NCBI RefSeq assembly: GCF_047495875.1
Contig: NC_092471.1
Location: forward strand, 13,909,001-13,973,000
Reading direction: 5' to 3'
Length of the DNA: 64,000 bases
From: Pithys albifrons albifrons
Taxonomy: Eukaryota; Chordata; Aves; Passeriformes; Thamnophilidae
The position numbers were made by a program, and so were the translations under genes. Numbering within the stretch: the first letter of the stretch is position 1; each line of letters starts with the position of its first letter. Under the pieces are notes generated by a model. That model searched no databases. It was not told where the DNA came from and worked only from the letters and a program-made list of their open reading frames with translations. Positions 51,401 through 62,645 of the stretch are shown here, in pieces.

Positions 51401-53150
51401 GTTAGAACTGGAAAGAAATCTGCTTGGAATACGGAATTTTCAAGACTGTACTTCACATTTCTGATACACATGCTGCTACTGAAAACAAAATGTCCTTTTG
51501 GGTTGCTATTTCTTTCACAACACATATTTTAGAGCAAACTAGCTCAATAATCCAGAAATGGAGTGGCATTTAACACAGTGGCTTGAGTGCTGACAAACCA
51601 CAACCCAAATTCTTGTTGGACTGCACCCCATGACCCAGTGAAACCCACTCAACTATCTAGCTTACCAGTTTAATTAAAATGTTAAAAATCACACAAGAAT
51701 ATGCCTGCTTAGCATGTGGACAACTGTATCTATTTATTTTCATTTTGTTACTATCAGCACCATTTGGATGAGGAATTAAAGAAAGAAATATGAACATGTA
51801 GAGGCATAACCCAGCATTAAAGCAATCTAGAGGCATACTTTTTAGCTTTATAATTTCTTTGTTTAGGGGAAAAGTGAATTTAGCAACATCATCAACACTG
51901 CACTTACTGAAGCTACACTAATCCTGTGGTTCCTCAGCATCTGTTAGAAGGGCACTGAAGACTTCCCAGGACCTGCCTATGGAGATGCAGTCATCAAACT
52001 ACAAGAGAAAGCACAGACATCTGTACAGATGACCTCAAAAGAGATCTTTCTAACAGATAAACCCAAGAGCTATTTATTATACTTCTGCTAAGTAACTATT
52101 TAACCAGATTTAGGGTAGATTTTGGACTAGAGATAACATCTATCTAATGCTTATACATATAATTTCTGTGTGATCTCAAGTTGTATCATTTGTAAGTATT
52201 TGTATAGTCATTATAGCGCTTGTATGTTTAATGTTATCTACACCTTCATGTAATGTGCCAGATGACATAACCTGTAGTATTTAAAGATATTATGACATTG
52301 AAAGGTCTGTTTCTACAGCTATTAAAAACTGTTTGGAGGCACAATTTAGTCAAATTGTTAAAAAGAAGTCTTTCAAGGTTTATGTTTTTTAAATGTTGAT
52401 TCTCTAACACTGTGCCAATTCTTACCAATTTTGATTAGTGAACAGGGGACTACTAAGTTTTTTACTTGGTGATTAATAGTGTTTACAGCCTCAAAAAAAA
52501 GCAGGAGACATTCTCAGCTGTTTGAAAACCATGAAATTTCTAACAGATAGTTGAAAAGTCATATATTCAACAGTCACCTCTAGTTCCTGTTTGTTTGCAC
52601 ATCTAAATTGTGTTTTGAGGGAAATAAAAAGCCTCAGATGCTACATGAATTTTTAAAATAATACCCAAAAATGTTGATTTTACATTTCTGCTAGCATCTC
52701 ACAGTCATATTTTACTTTAGATTACATTAGAGCATATCTGTGTGTTCCATGATTTTAAGATTTACAACTGTTTTTAGAGGAACAGCTTAAAAATAGTGTG
52801 TTTAAGGACAGTTTCCTGCAAAGGGAGAAACTTGGCCCCAGGAACACATAACAAATTAGGCCGTTGGTAACCTCAAATTCGACACCTAAACCAGCTGCTC
52901 ATATGAGAAAGGCATGTGCCTCCATGGGCTTCAGCCTCTCCCCCATGTAATGTATCCAACAGCAGAAGAACCTCATTAACAGGAAAACCTGGGGACGGTG
53001 TTGCCAGAGTTCATCGCGTGGCGCCTTCCTGTGCCAACACACGGCCTTTAAGTTACATACTGAAGACTTTTCATGGCGAATGAGTGTTTCAAAAGACAAA
53101 ACAGAAGAAACAATAACTGAAGTGAGAGCAGGAAACACAAAAGCCCCAAG
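48401..53150. other. Non-coding DNA, nothing recognised
   Basis: Includes short CA runs near 49120. A GGGATGAATTCGGTCAA phrase at about 48639 recalls an end of the palindromic repeat family but is too short to call. The longest frame, 129 codons at 50516-50905 (+), is overlapped by a minus-strand frame and shows no domain. Confidence 0.5.
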
Positions 53151-53176
53151 AGCAGCAGGAGCAGCAGGAGCAGCAG
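53151..53176. repeat. AGCAGCAGG tandem repeat
   Basis: Nearly three copies of a 9-bp unit. It lies in a minus-strand frame of about 104 codons, where it would give Ala/Pro repeats. Nothing else supports that frame as a gene. Confidence 0.85.
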
Positions 53177-56100
53177 AGGTACCAACACACTGATGTTCAA
53201 CTCTCCGAGCCATTCAAATTAATGAGCTCTAAAAATGTGGGGTCCCACTGTATTAATATCCATTACATAATGTGCTTCCTCTCCCAGTAAATAGAGGATT
53301 CAGGATGCCTGGGGTATAGACAGTCTCTTACCAAAGATAATGGGCCCAAACTGATTTTAGACACAGGTCCCCTTCCCCGGAGACAGTTCCTAATGATCTC
53401 CAATGTTACAAAGGCATGACAAAAATATAAAGCAGTCACATTAGCCCAGATAGATCTTTTACAATTACCTTGACTCCTGAAAGTAGTCCATCATATCTTA
53501 TTCACAAAATTTGTATTTCTCTGTTTGCATTTATATAGCTTTGGTTCATTGTACTATAAATGAAACACACATTTAGTTTTCATGGGCACACCAAAATGTC
53601 TTAAATAAAAGAAGCTAATACTTCTCAAAGGCTGCTCTTAATTTTACTTTTCTTTTCTAGTAGTTAATTGTACCATGAGTGTTTTATCAAATTATACTAC
53701 CGGAAATTGCTAATATTACAAATGCAAATTATAATAGATGTGGATGTGTTCTACATACAGGTTCCAATTTGATATTTACTCATGCTGGAAACTCTAGAAA
53801 AGCTTTACTTTCTATTTGCACTTTCTCCATGCAAGTAGGTGAGGGTCTGTCCCAAAACAAATTAGTATTTTGTCAGCCATACTGTCAAATTAAAACATTT
53901 CTTTATGCTTGCGAGACTGAAAGCCACAATTTTCAAACATTAATTATATTCACTGGTGGTAGGCAGTGCATACATACACACTGAGACATTAAGAAGTTGG
54001 CAGTCTTCCAAAAACGCCTAGCAGCCCAAAAAAATTAAGCATTTCTAATTTATAAAGAATGATCCGAGTTTTAGGAAAATAAGAACTTTTCTTGCTCAGC
54101 TGCATTTTTTAAATATAGCATGAAGAAAAAAAACCTTGGCTTCCTGGCAAAATCTGCAGAGGGAAATAGAGCTTTCGAAATATCCAGGAATACGCTGGTT
54201 TTGATGGTTCTCACTGAAACCACCAGTGCCTGATAAGAAGAAACACAACAGAAATAGGCAAAGGGAACTGATGGCTCAAGGTGACAGAAACAACAACAAA
54301 TTCTGTCAGGGTTCTGCTGTTTAACTAAAATGTCTGATAAAATATCTGGTGTTAAATGTATGGAAGGCTGGTGAAATAAATAAAGTCATGGACATAGGGT
54401 GTGTAAGGCACTGAGCTGTTGTGCTGAGTGACGTGATGCTGAAGATGCAGAGACATGTTTACTTGTCCATTCCCGAACAAGAAGGGCCCTTCTCCTCTTT
54501 ACATGAGGGCCTGCTTGAGCCAGTTCTCTTTTGCCCTGTTTTGTGTTGAGTCCTGTGAGAGCCTCTTACTTCACAACTCAACGCCCCTCCCTATGGAGCT
54601 CCTTCATTAGACCTGGACAGATGGAGCTCACAGGCAGTCATACACTCTACCTGGTCTACCCAGATGCTCAGCAGGGTTTGTCTGCCTCAGGTAACAGACC
54701 TGGGATATTTGACATGCAGTGGAAGAAAACTTCCCTTTGGTCAAGACCAATAGAGCCAGCTGTGTGACTGTTAAGAGCAGCTGGTCTCAGGGTGTGGGAG
54801 GCACTGGTGCTGTGCAGGCAGGACTGGGGCTGTTGAATGTGTAGCTGCCCACAAGCCACCTCTCAGCCAGTCAGTCCAGATGAGCCCATCACTCTAGAAG
54901 GGATTTCGGGGTACAGCCTCAGGGTACCTGCCATGAGGAATCCACAATTAGCACCAAACGTGGGTTGCAGCTCCACTGGGGTTTTGGTGTCTGTTGCAGG
55001 CAAAACCCACCACCAGCCAAATGGTACCTACCATACCAGTGTGGTGTGTGCACAGAATTAATCATCACAGCAATTAGTCTTGGGCTTAATGTCTATTTGA
55101 TTGTAGGGCAGATCTGGATTCCCTGCTCAAGCCTGATTGAGTCAAAGGCTTTAATAGCAACACAGAAAGATTTGGCTGCGTGTTTGTATATTTTGTTCTA
55201 ATAATGCTCCAGGACAAACTCAGAGGAATGACATCTGCAATATTTACAGTGACAAAGTGCTAGCATAATGTGCCTCTCTCTGTGCTGAACAATTTGTAAA
55301 TGTCTCATTAAAATGTACTTTTTGTTTCTTCCCTCTTCACCTTAAGCTGGTTTGTCTCCTTGGTTTTCACCACTTTGTGGGAGAAAATGTCAAACTGCAC
55401 AGCATTAAAACAGCCACTCTAGTTTTTCAGTTTTTAAGACATACTTAGCTGCATTATTCTGACACATGCTGTGGTCAAAGAAATGTTTTTGAAATTCATG
55501 TGTTTAGAATGATTTGACATTTACATTTTATTTTGTTTATTTCTAGGACAAGCTACTTATAACAGCTACAGTTATCTCTAATGACACAAACCAGACACAA
55601 CTTAATATAAGCAAATATTATACATACACAGTTTGCTATTACTGCATGCATGCACTTAAAATAGGGGAATATAGGTGAAATGCATCTTCAGCCTATTTCA
55701 AAATAGTGAGAGGAAAAATGATGTCAGATGGAATATAAAAAAACCTCAAAGAGTAATTTAAAAAGTTATGAAGGAGAAACATACATGTCTGGTATTGCAT
55801 GTCCAGCAAATACCTTTAAATGGCTTTATTTCTTGCCATCTGTTTTGCCATTTTCCCTCAGTGTTTATATACTTTTATAAAAATTCTCCTTATATATATG
55901 CAACACATTAGTTTTTACAGGAATGAATCAAATATAATAGGCCAAAAGTACTTTATTTTTATATGAAAGGTATGACCAGAAATAGAGTGTAAAAAACGTA
56001 GGGATGCAGGACTGTTCTTGTCCATTGAATAATCCATTTTAGACATCCAACAAATTGACCAAGGAAACTGAGCATGCCTCCAGCCAGGCACAGTTTTACT

Positions 56101-56360
56101 ATTCTCCCATGAAACATCCACCCACTCTGTTCCTGCTACATTTCTTTGCAGCTTCTGACTGCAGAAGAACATAAAAATTCTAACTAGGTAAGACTGAAAT
56201 GAAGCAGGGATAGAGCAAAGCCATAAAACTGGGATACAAACTTTCCCAAAGTCTGAAGGTGTTTGAACCCAAGATTTTGGCTCGGAACCATCCGTAATTT
56301 GAAGCAGCATCTGGCAGGCCAAATGCTCTGCAAATGCTGGCACTATGAAGGATGAAGTCT
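53177..56360. other. Non-coding DNA, nothing recognised
   Basis: A 151-codon minus-strand frame (55915-56370) runs through ordinary A/T-rich sequence. Its translation shows no family I know, and no splice or promoter context supports it. Confidence 0.5.
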
Positions 56361-56440
56361 CATGCGACACCGCATGTTGGAAGAAACACTTCCTACGCCG
56401 AGGAAGCCGCGTCGCACAGGAAGGGTGGATGCAGCAACGT
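56361..56440. other. Local CpG cluster
   Basis: Eight CpG dinucleotides occur between 56365 and 56439, in a window where CpG is otherwise rare. The cluster begins with an inverted repeat, CATGCG (56361-56366) and CGCATG (56371-56376) around ACAC, followed by CGCCGAGG and CCGCGTCGC words. It is too short for a standard CpG island. Options are a small unmethylated regulatory site, a recently inserted fragment not yet CpG-decayed, or chance. Overlapping frames of 62-74 codons are open here without recognisable similarity. Confidence 0.6.
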
Positions 56441-56698
56441 TGGGAGCTGCAGCTGCATGGAGGGACCCAGCTCCCACCACCTCTGTGGTGTTCACTTCAA
56501 AGGAGAAAAGACCTCCTGCTTGGGTTCATGTAGCACTTGTTCTCCCTGCTGATTGTCCTGTTCTCACCCTATTTTCAGGGACCTAAACCCCATCCAGAGC
56601 AGGGACACCACCACCAAGTAGTTGGGCTCCTCCCAGTCCAAGCACTGTGTCCCAAACCAGCAGAGTCCACTACAGCATCCCAGGGGTCTTTTCACACC
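56441..56698. other. G+C-richer non-coding segment
   Basis: Continues the CpG cluster with CCA/CAC-rich sequence. A 131-codon plus-strand frame (56537-56932) begins here and has no recognised domain. Confidence 0.45.
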
Positions 56699-56753
56699 TG
56701 CTTTTCAAAAGCATTTAGGTGCCTAAGGAATAGAAGAAATCTCAAAAGCACCT
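56699..56753 (+). mobile_element. Second ancient repeat family, fragment A
   Basis: CTTTTCAAAAGCATTTAGGT then GCCTAAGGA and AAATCTCAAAAGCACC follows a repeat I remember from turtle, crocodile and bird genomes (ATTTTCAAAAGC, CCTAGGTGCCTAAG, then ATTTTCAAAAGCACC). The two TCAAAAGCA words about 40 bases apart are the diagnostic spacing. Name not recalled. Confidence 0.5.
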
Positions 56754-57287
56754 TGACTCTGGTTTTCTTACTGACTTGGAAAGTCCTGAGCATTTCCAAA
56801 AGCCTCACTCAGCATTATCCACATCTTACAGATTCACACAAGCTTGATCTTCTGGCCTTAAACTCACAATTTTCCACCCCAAACAGATGTTTTATCTTGG
56901 TGTTTGTGCATTTAGTGATAAATGCTACTTAATTATAGCTGCAAAAATTATCTGTGTTATTTTAACAGTTTGGATGTGGCTGAAAATAAGTGGCTTATTA
57001 ACTGCTGTGTGGAACATTTCACAATAGGATCTGCATTTTTCTAGAACTCTGTAATTAAAGTATGCACTAACATGACCACAACATTTTAAAACAGCTGGCA
57101 CATGGAGCTGAAAAAATAATTAGTTTTCAATAAAAAAAAGTTGCTTTTTATTAACCAGGCAAAGTTCTCCAGTGACTTTTAAGGATCTGCCAAGTGAAAT
57201 TCAAAAATGAAAATAGAGTCTCTATGCTGGCTGTTAGCCAAGCTGAATGAAACACGAATACATTGATTTGTGCCAAGTATTGGACAC
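56754..57287. other. Non-coding A/T-rich DNA
   Basis: No feature recognised. Confidence 0.5.
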
Positions 57288-57336
57288 GTGGAACTGAGGC
57301 AAAGTGGTTAAGTATCTCCCCAGGTTGAATGTTATA
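57288..57336 (-). mobile_element. MIR/L2-like ancient relic
   Basis: GTGGAACTGAGGCAAAGTGG then TTAAGTATCTCCCCAGGTT closely follows the complement of the MIR/L2 3' region (GGAAACTGAGGCACAGAGAGG then TTAAGTAACTTGCCCAAGGT). It is the clearest of the MIR-like relics in the window, with the AACTGAGGCA and GGTTAAGTA words intact. Confidence 0.5.
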
Positions 57337-57465
57337 CAAAACAGTGTATCTGCCCCGAAAAAAACGCTGTACTTGGGGCGGGGGTCCACCACTGTGGCTT
57401 TCACACGTTATAGCTTTCTTCTCCCAGCAGTCAGGAAATGAAAAATTGGTTCAGAAGACAACTGA

Positions 57466-57600
57466 AATATTCTCTACGAGAGGACTTGGCAGTAAACCCT
57501 GTATCTATATGGGTTTAACTTTTACATAATTAGGGGTAGGGCAAAGTAACAAGCTGGAGGGTGCAGGCTGAAGGCACCCTCTGACAGCAGAGAGGTGAAC
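57466..57600 (+). repeat. Imperfect direct repeat, left copy
   Basis: Core GGTTTAACTTTTACATAATT then AGGGGTAGGG (57512-57541), with looser similarity before (CTTGGCAG, CTATAT) and after (AGTAAC, GGCACCCTCTGACAG). The partner lies about 500 bases downstream in the same orientation. It may be a local duplication or two copies of an unnamed repeat; LTR-like ends are possible but unsupported. Confidence 0.6.
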
Positions 57601-57980
57601 ACTGCCCTGGGCTCATCCACAGCTCCAGATACTGCCAGCACCATGTAAGGGGCAACTGCACAGCTGCTGCACATGGAGGAGCTGCAGGAGAAAGCCCCAA
57701 AGGCAGCGTGTCTCTGTTTTACCACCACTGTTTTGCTGATAAAAAAGGAACTTGGGAGACTTATTTTATGTTAGCAAATCTAGAATCCCCACAACTGTAC
57801 CTGAGAATGAGCCTATGGATCTTACCCACTCAGATAATGGCTTTTTATATGGTCCTTCCCAAGATTTTTCCAGCAAACTCCCTTTACATTTATATTAATG
57901 ATAATTTCTTTAAATACAGGCAAACCTACACAGAATAGGGGAAAACAAAAAGCTACTGACTTCACTGGAATGTGCTAAAA
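57601..57980. other. Segment between the direct repeats
   Basis: G+C-richer at first, then A/T-rich. No open frame of note and no retroviral primer-binding-like site recognised. Confidence 0.4.
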
Positions 57981-58115
57981 CAAGAGGCTCTATAAGAAGC
58001 TGGGATCTTTGGCAGAAAAACCTATATATTTGGTTTTAACTTTTAAATAATTATGGGTAGGGGAAAGCAAATCCAGTAACAAATAAAAGATGGCACTCTC
58101 AGACAAACAGGCACA
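57981..58115 (+). repeat. Imperfect direct repeat, right copy
   Basis: Core GGTTTTAACTTTTAAATAAT then TATGGGTAGGGG (58031-58062), preceded by TTTGGCAG and CTATATAT and followed by AGTAAC and GGCACTCTCAGACA. The words occur in the same order as in the left copy with small insertions. Core identity is high (about 27 of 31), the flanks lower. Confidence 0.6.
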
Positions 58116-59283
58116 TGAAAGCAACAGCAATTTATGGATATACTGAAAGTCTTCCCTGACTTAACCTTCCTCATCGTTTGACAAAAGGTGAAAAGATAAA
58201 AATTAAAAGAGGTTGTGGTGTCTTTCCATCTTCTCTTGTTTCATCATCACCATTTAGTTCCCAAATACTTAAAGAAATGATCATTTGAAAGCTTATAATT
58301 TTATCATTCACAGCTACTGGGAACTCACAGGACCAGTTCTTCCAAGTGATATGGTGGAATTACAACTGGCAACCGAGATGTGAAAGCACCAAATATTCCT
58401 TGATTCAAGCCAGGACCTAAAGGTACTTTGGCCCATTCCACTCCACAGCTGCCGTAAGAGTTATTTTTGTAGTGCAGTTTGTCTGCTGATTTACTACAAT
58501 TGTTAAATGAATTCTAAAATTTGCTTAAACATTTGTGTTTGAACTTCAGGGAAAAATAGCTTTGTTAGCAAAGGTTGAGTCTAATAAAATGGAAAGGCCA
58601 TTTGCCCCCCAACACCCCCACCTACCAACTCTTAACAATTAGGCAAACTGTGGTTGATGAGTTCCAAGGACAGGGGAAAAAAAGAGGCAGATTTGTATTT
58701 CATGCTCCAATAAGGATAATTACCATGCTATTCTTAATTTAACATATAAATAAAAGCAGAATGGAAATATATTTCAGAATTAGAGTATTCTATTGGGTCC
58801 CCTTTCACAGCACAATGCTGAAGAAAGCCAAACCTGGAACCAGTTATTTCCATATATATTTTAATTAAAACACATGGGTTATTTTCAGGTGGATAAAATC
58901 ACAGTGGATTCAACAGCAAAGGACTGACTGAAGCTGCATTTGCACACTGAGTAACCTGGTGTTAAATCATCGCAGCAAAGGTGCTCTGTCCAGAAGGCTT
59001 TCAAGTATCACAAGTGAAATAAGTCTGGGTTGCTTAAGTTCTTACAGCTGATCCCCTTTCATGGAAAAAGCCAATTACAGATCACAGATGTCTAGACTAA
59101 TCCTTTTAAATATCACAGAGGCAGGAAATAATGAGAAAGTGCAATAAATGACAATTTGTATAGCCTGGGTAGGGGTGGAATACGACGGCACATGAAAAAC
59201 AAACACAAAAAGGCTCAAATGTACAAAGGAAAAATAAAGGCTTATATTAACATTCAAGCTCAGTATGGCAAGACTGGAGACCA
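58116..59283. other. Non-coding DNA, nothing recognised
   Basis: A/T-rich unique-looking sequence. A GGTGTTAAATCATCGCAG phrase near 58960 may be a trace of the palindromic repeat family but is too short. Confidence 0.5.
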
Positions 59284-59338
59284 TGGGCTAGGTCCTGTTC
59301 CGATTTACAATCTGTAAATCCCTTTCAACTGCATGAAG
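59284..59338 (-). mobile_element. Decayed MITE-like palindromic repeat, copy 6
   Basis: GGTCCTGTTCCGATTTACAA then TCTGTAAATCCCTTTCAACTGCATG fits an internal arm of the family (CAGATCCTGCTC, GATTTACACCAGTGTAAATC, then AGTAACTCCATTG). The local TACA/TGTA mirror (GATTTACA-ATC-TGTAAATC) is a perfect inverted repeat. Confidence 0.45.
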
Positions 59339-59519
59339 AAAAATTAAGCACAGAATGTCTGCCTGCTCTATTGAATTACTTATTCCTCCTCCTTTCACCT
59401 CCTTCCCCTTTATTTCAATACTGCATTTTATCCTAACTTTTCCATAATTTCTGAAATTTATTTTAAACCAGGGAAAGGAAAATTCTGTTTTCTAATAGTG
59501 TGTGCATCTTTCCAAGGCA
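59339..59519. other. Non-coding DNA
   Basis: Pyrimidine-rich near 59385-59420. No element recognised. Confidence 0.4.
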
Positions 59520-60680
59520 TATGTCTGATAATTAGCATGGTGCGATCATTAGCATAAATATACAAAGAAATTTGATTTTAGAACACGAATACCATTTTTG
59601 CTACAGAGCAATACAGGACAGGTGACAGGCCCAGCTGGGAAACCTCTTTTTCATTTTTCTGTGACCACAAATCAGACATCTTGGGCTCACAGCAGGACAG
59701 GCTCTACTGGCAGTAATTGGCACCATCTGTAGCTGTCAGAGCAGTGCCTGGCATTCCAGCATTTCATCTTTCCAGTCAAGGCATTCATCACTAGTCCAAA
59801 ACTCAGCCAGCTGACACTGAAAGATTAACTTGCATTGATTTGCTTGGATAAGCTCGCCTGTGCCTCAGTTGGTACTGAACGTTCCTGTTAAATAGCCATC
59901 ACCATCACAAGATGTTTACAAGGTGACTGTCTACTTTGCTTTTTCCATTCTCTTTCTTGGTCCTAATGTGTTTTCAATTATTATAATTTAAGAGATAGTG
60001 AATTAAAAGAAAGGAAAGTGAACGTAGCCAGCAATCAGGGAGCGAGACCTAATGAAAGGATTAGAAATTCACAGCCGTGGCTGTTTATTGGTTTTAAATG
60101 AGCAGCTTCTCCCACTCCCGTGTGTGCCATGAGACAAAACTTGTTGCTTTGGGGGTTCAGCAACAGAGCGAGTCTCCTCCAGCTGTCAGTCTGCACGATA
60201 AAACTAAACTAAACCCTTATTATTTTCAAATGCAATTTTCCAGTACTTGGGTAATTTGGTTTACATTTTCCAGGAAAGCTTTATGACAGCTACACCAGAT
60301 GCAAAGTTCAACCTCCTTCTCTTAATCACCTAACGCTATAGCTACTTACCAGTGTTTTTAAGCCTCTGATGTGTTCAAAGCCCAGAGCTTAATCTTTCAC
60401 AGTCATACAAGGGTCATTACTATTTCAATTTAGAAACCTAATGTATTCTGTAGAATGTTTTGGGGTGAACAAATTGCAATTTGAAAGTTAAAAATTCATG
60501 TCTATTTTAGCAAATGAGAGACAAATACAGGGACCTCCCAGGCAAACCTATGACAGTGAAAATTTCTGAGTCTCGCATAAATGACAATCCTCTTTCTTGA
60601 AAATGAAAGCAATGATTCTTCTGTGAGTAAATAAAGGGGATTATTGGAGGGCTTTTTAATCACCTATTATAGTTCTATCA
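59520..60680. promoter_or_regulatory. Candidate cluster of conserved elements
   Basis: Three denser sub-blocks: 59525-59575 (ATAATTAGCATGG and CATTAGCATAAATA words, POU/homeodomain-like), about 60000-60100 (CCTAATGAAAGGATTAG) and about 60560-60680 (GCATAAATGACAATCC, GGATTATTGG, TTTTTAATCACC). No frame is open over the blocks. The proposal rests on motif density only. Confidence 0.22.
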
Positions 60681-62541
60681 AAATCCTGCTAAGAAATCCC
60701 CATTCTCTCTCCTAGGCATCTCCTCATTGATGGCTTATTTTCCATAGCACAGGTGATGTGTCACAGCCCACATAACACGTCCACATAGGGCTCATTGGTA
60801 CTTTTAGGTATTTGGGGCCTTCTCTGCAAATCTATGTCAGACCAGAAGCTCCATCATCTCAAGTTTCATTCAACAACCACTTGAGGATGAAACTGTAAGG
60901 GTTGACCAGTTGGTATTAACACTGAGAAGCACCAGTGCTATTGACATGGTGTATCTACAGAACACGATAAAAGATGATGGAGAGGTGCCTGTTAATGCCC
61001 CCTGTATAAATCAGCTCACTGGAGCAGGGCCTGCTCCCCTGGGGGCAAAGCCCAAGGTCTGGCTTTGGGGATGGCAACCTCATCTGGGCATGGGAGCTCT
61101 GCAGGGCCAAGGACTACCAAAAGCAATTTCAACTGTGCATGAGGTACAAAACACACATGAGAAGGTGATGCTACACCAGGGAACATGAAAGCAGACAAAA
61201 TGAGCTCAGTCAGGGGCCTATGGCTCCCAGCAGAGATGAACTTGCGCTCCTGAAGGTGATTCATTTTGCCCCTGAAAACAGGGTATTTTAGATAAAAGGG
61301 AATACTGTGGCTATGATTAGTGGAGCCTGTCCTGACTGCGACATGGACTGCCCTGAGAACATTTCCTAACCTTAGAGACACATGCTAAACTAGGCTTATA
61401 ACTTATTAGGGTCTGTCCTTTTTTGTACATAAAAATAGGAATTTTCTCTTTTTATAATGAAGACAGGATGTACAATACTTCATCAAACAGAAATGAACTT
61501 AAATAGCTTACATAAATTACATCTATTTTCAACTATCTTTGCTAAAACCATTTCATCTACTACAGAACACTCATGAGTGTTTGCAACACATCTGTGGAAT
61601 AAAAAAGAGTTGAGCATAAAAGAGTATTAAGTCATCTGTTTTGGAGGGATTTTTGTATTAGATCTTGTTCATTTATTAAGTGTAATGTGATAGTGGCCAG
61701 ATGATTAATACAGTGTGGTGGGAGTGATGTAACAGGAAAGATAAAAATGGGTATCATAAGCAGAGAAGAGGATGGGGATGTGGAGGGGGTACACAGGGAG
61801 GGCTGGGATAAGGAGGTTAGTGTTTACCAGTGTCTGAGTGTGACTGGCTTCCTTTGGAATGAGCTTTAGGGAGGATTTACTCTTTTGGATGGTGATTATA
61901 TCCCATGGGATGTCCCAAGTGAGGGAAGAGGGTGCAGCATTATTCTGCTTTTAGATACATACTACCCCTACTCCCAGCATGCCCAAACCACTTTTTTGCA
62001 TTTATGGGGAGTCAGATTCTGGTTGCTTCCACCTGTTTTGATTGGTTTCAACCAGGTCACCCCACTGCAAGCCTGGCAGGGACTCCGGGCAGAAGAGGCA
62101 GAAGTGGTGTTCTGTGGATAAGGAGGACTGCTGAGAAAGGAGAGACTGGAGGATTTGTAAATCCCTGCTATTAATTAAAGGGTCCAGCTGCCTTTGGCAA
62201 GAAATTCCTGGAGAGCAACCTTAGCTATCAACAGTGTTGACTGACAAAGGTCTAAAAAACTGTGGAATTTATCCAGAAAGTCTTACTGCTTTCAGATAGG
62301 TATTCCCCCATGGCTGTTGACACCTCTAACATCTAACTGGACTTGGGATGGATCCTTTAAATGGCTTGAACCAGAAACTGTAAAACTCAGTACCTAACCA
62401 GGTGTCCCCTAGGGCAGCACTCAGCACAGTTATGACTGTGCTCACAGTGTGAGCTGGGCCTGGACAGACAAAGAAAGAACTCACTACCTCGACACCGTAA
62501 CACAGAATGCTTTTACTGTAGGGCCTGTGAGCTTCTCGTAA
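60681..62541. other. Non-coding DNA, nothing recognised
   Basis: A minus-strand frame of 121 codons (61016-61381) overlaps a plus-strand frame of 92 codons; neither is recognised. Two overlapping short inverted repeats lie at 60858-60894. A G-rich stretch occurs near 61700-61820. Confidence 0.5.
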
Positions 62542-62645
62542 GGGTCAGATTTTCAAACACATTCAGCATCAGCACACTTCGCTGGGGATTTCTGGGCAGA
62601 TTTTCAAAGATCTGTTCACCCAAGAACATCTGAGTACCTAAACCT
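62542..62645 (+). mobile_element. Second ancient repeat family, fragment B
   Basis: GGGTCAGATTTTCAAACACA, then about 60 bases with GGGGATTT, then CAGATTTTCAAAGATCTG, and TGAGTACCTAAACCTG. The repeated CAGATTTTCAAA word and the terminal GTACCTAAA follow the order of the repeat seen as fragment A (GCCAGATTTTCAAAGG, GCACCTA, GGGATTTTCAAA, CCTAAG). Confidence 0.4.

Noticed and set aside
55915..56370. 151-codon minus-strand gene
   Set aside because: No recognised similarity, no supporting signals, ordinary A/T-rich codon content.
57466..58115. LTR retrotransposon with two LTRs
   Set aside because: The repeats lack clear TG...CA ends and target duplications, and the roughly 400-bp interior has no primer-binding site or gag/pol-like frame.
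41792..59291. Exact 15-mer GAGACCATGGGCTAG shared by 41792-41806 and 59277-59291
   Set aside because: A couple of shared 15-mers are expected by chance in 64 kb and surrounding similarity is slight. It may reflect the repeat family near 59.28 kb, but not convincingly.
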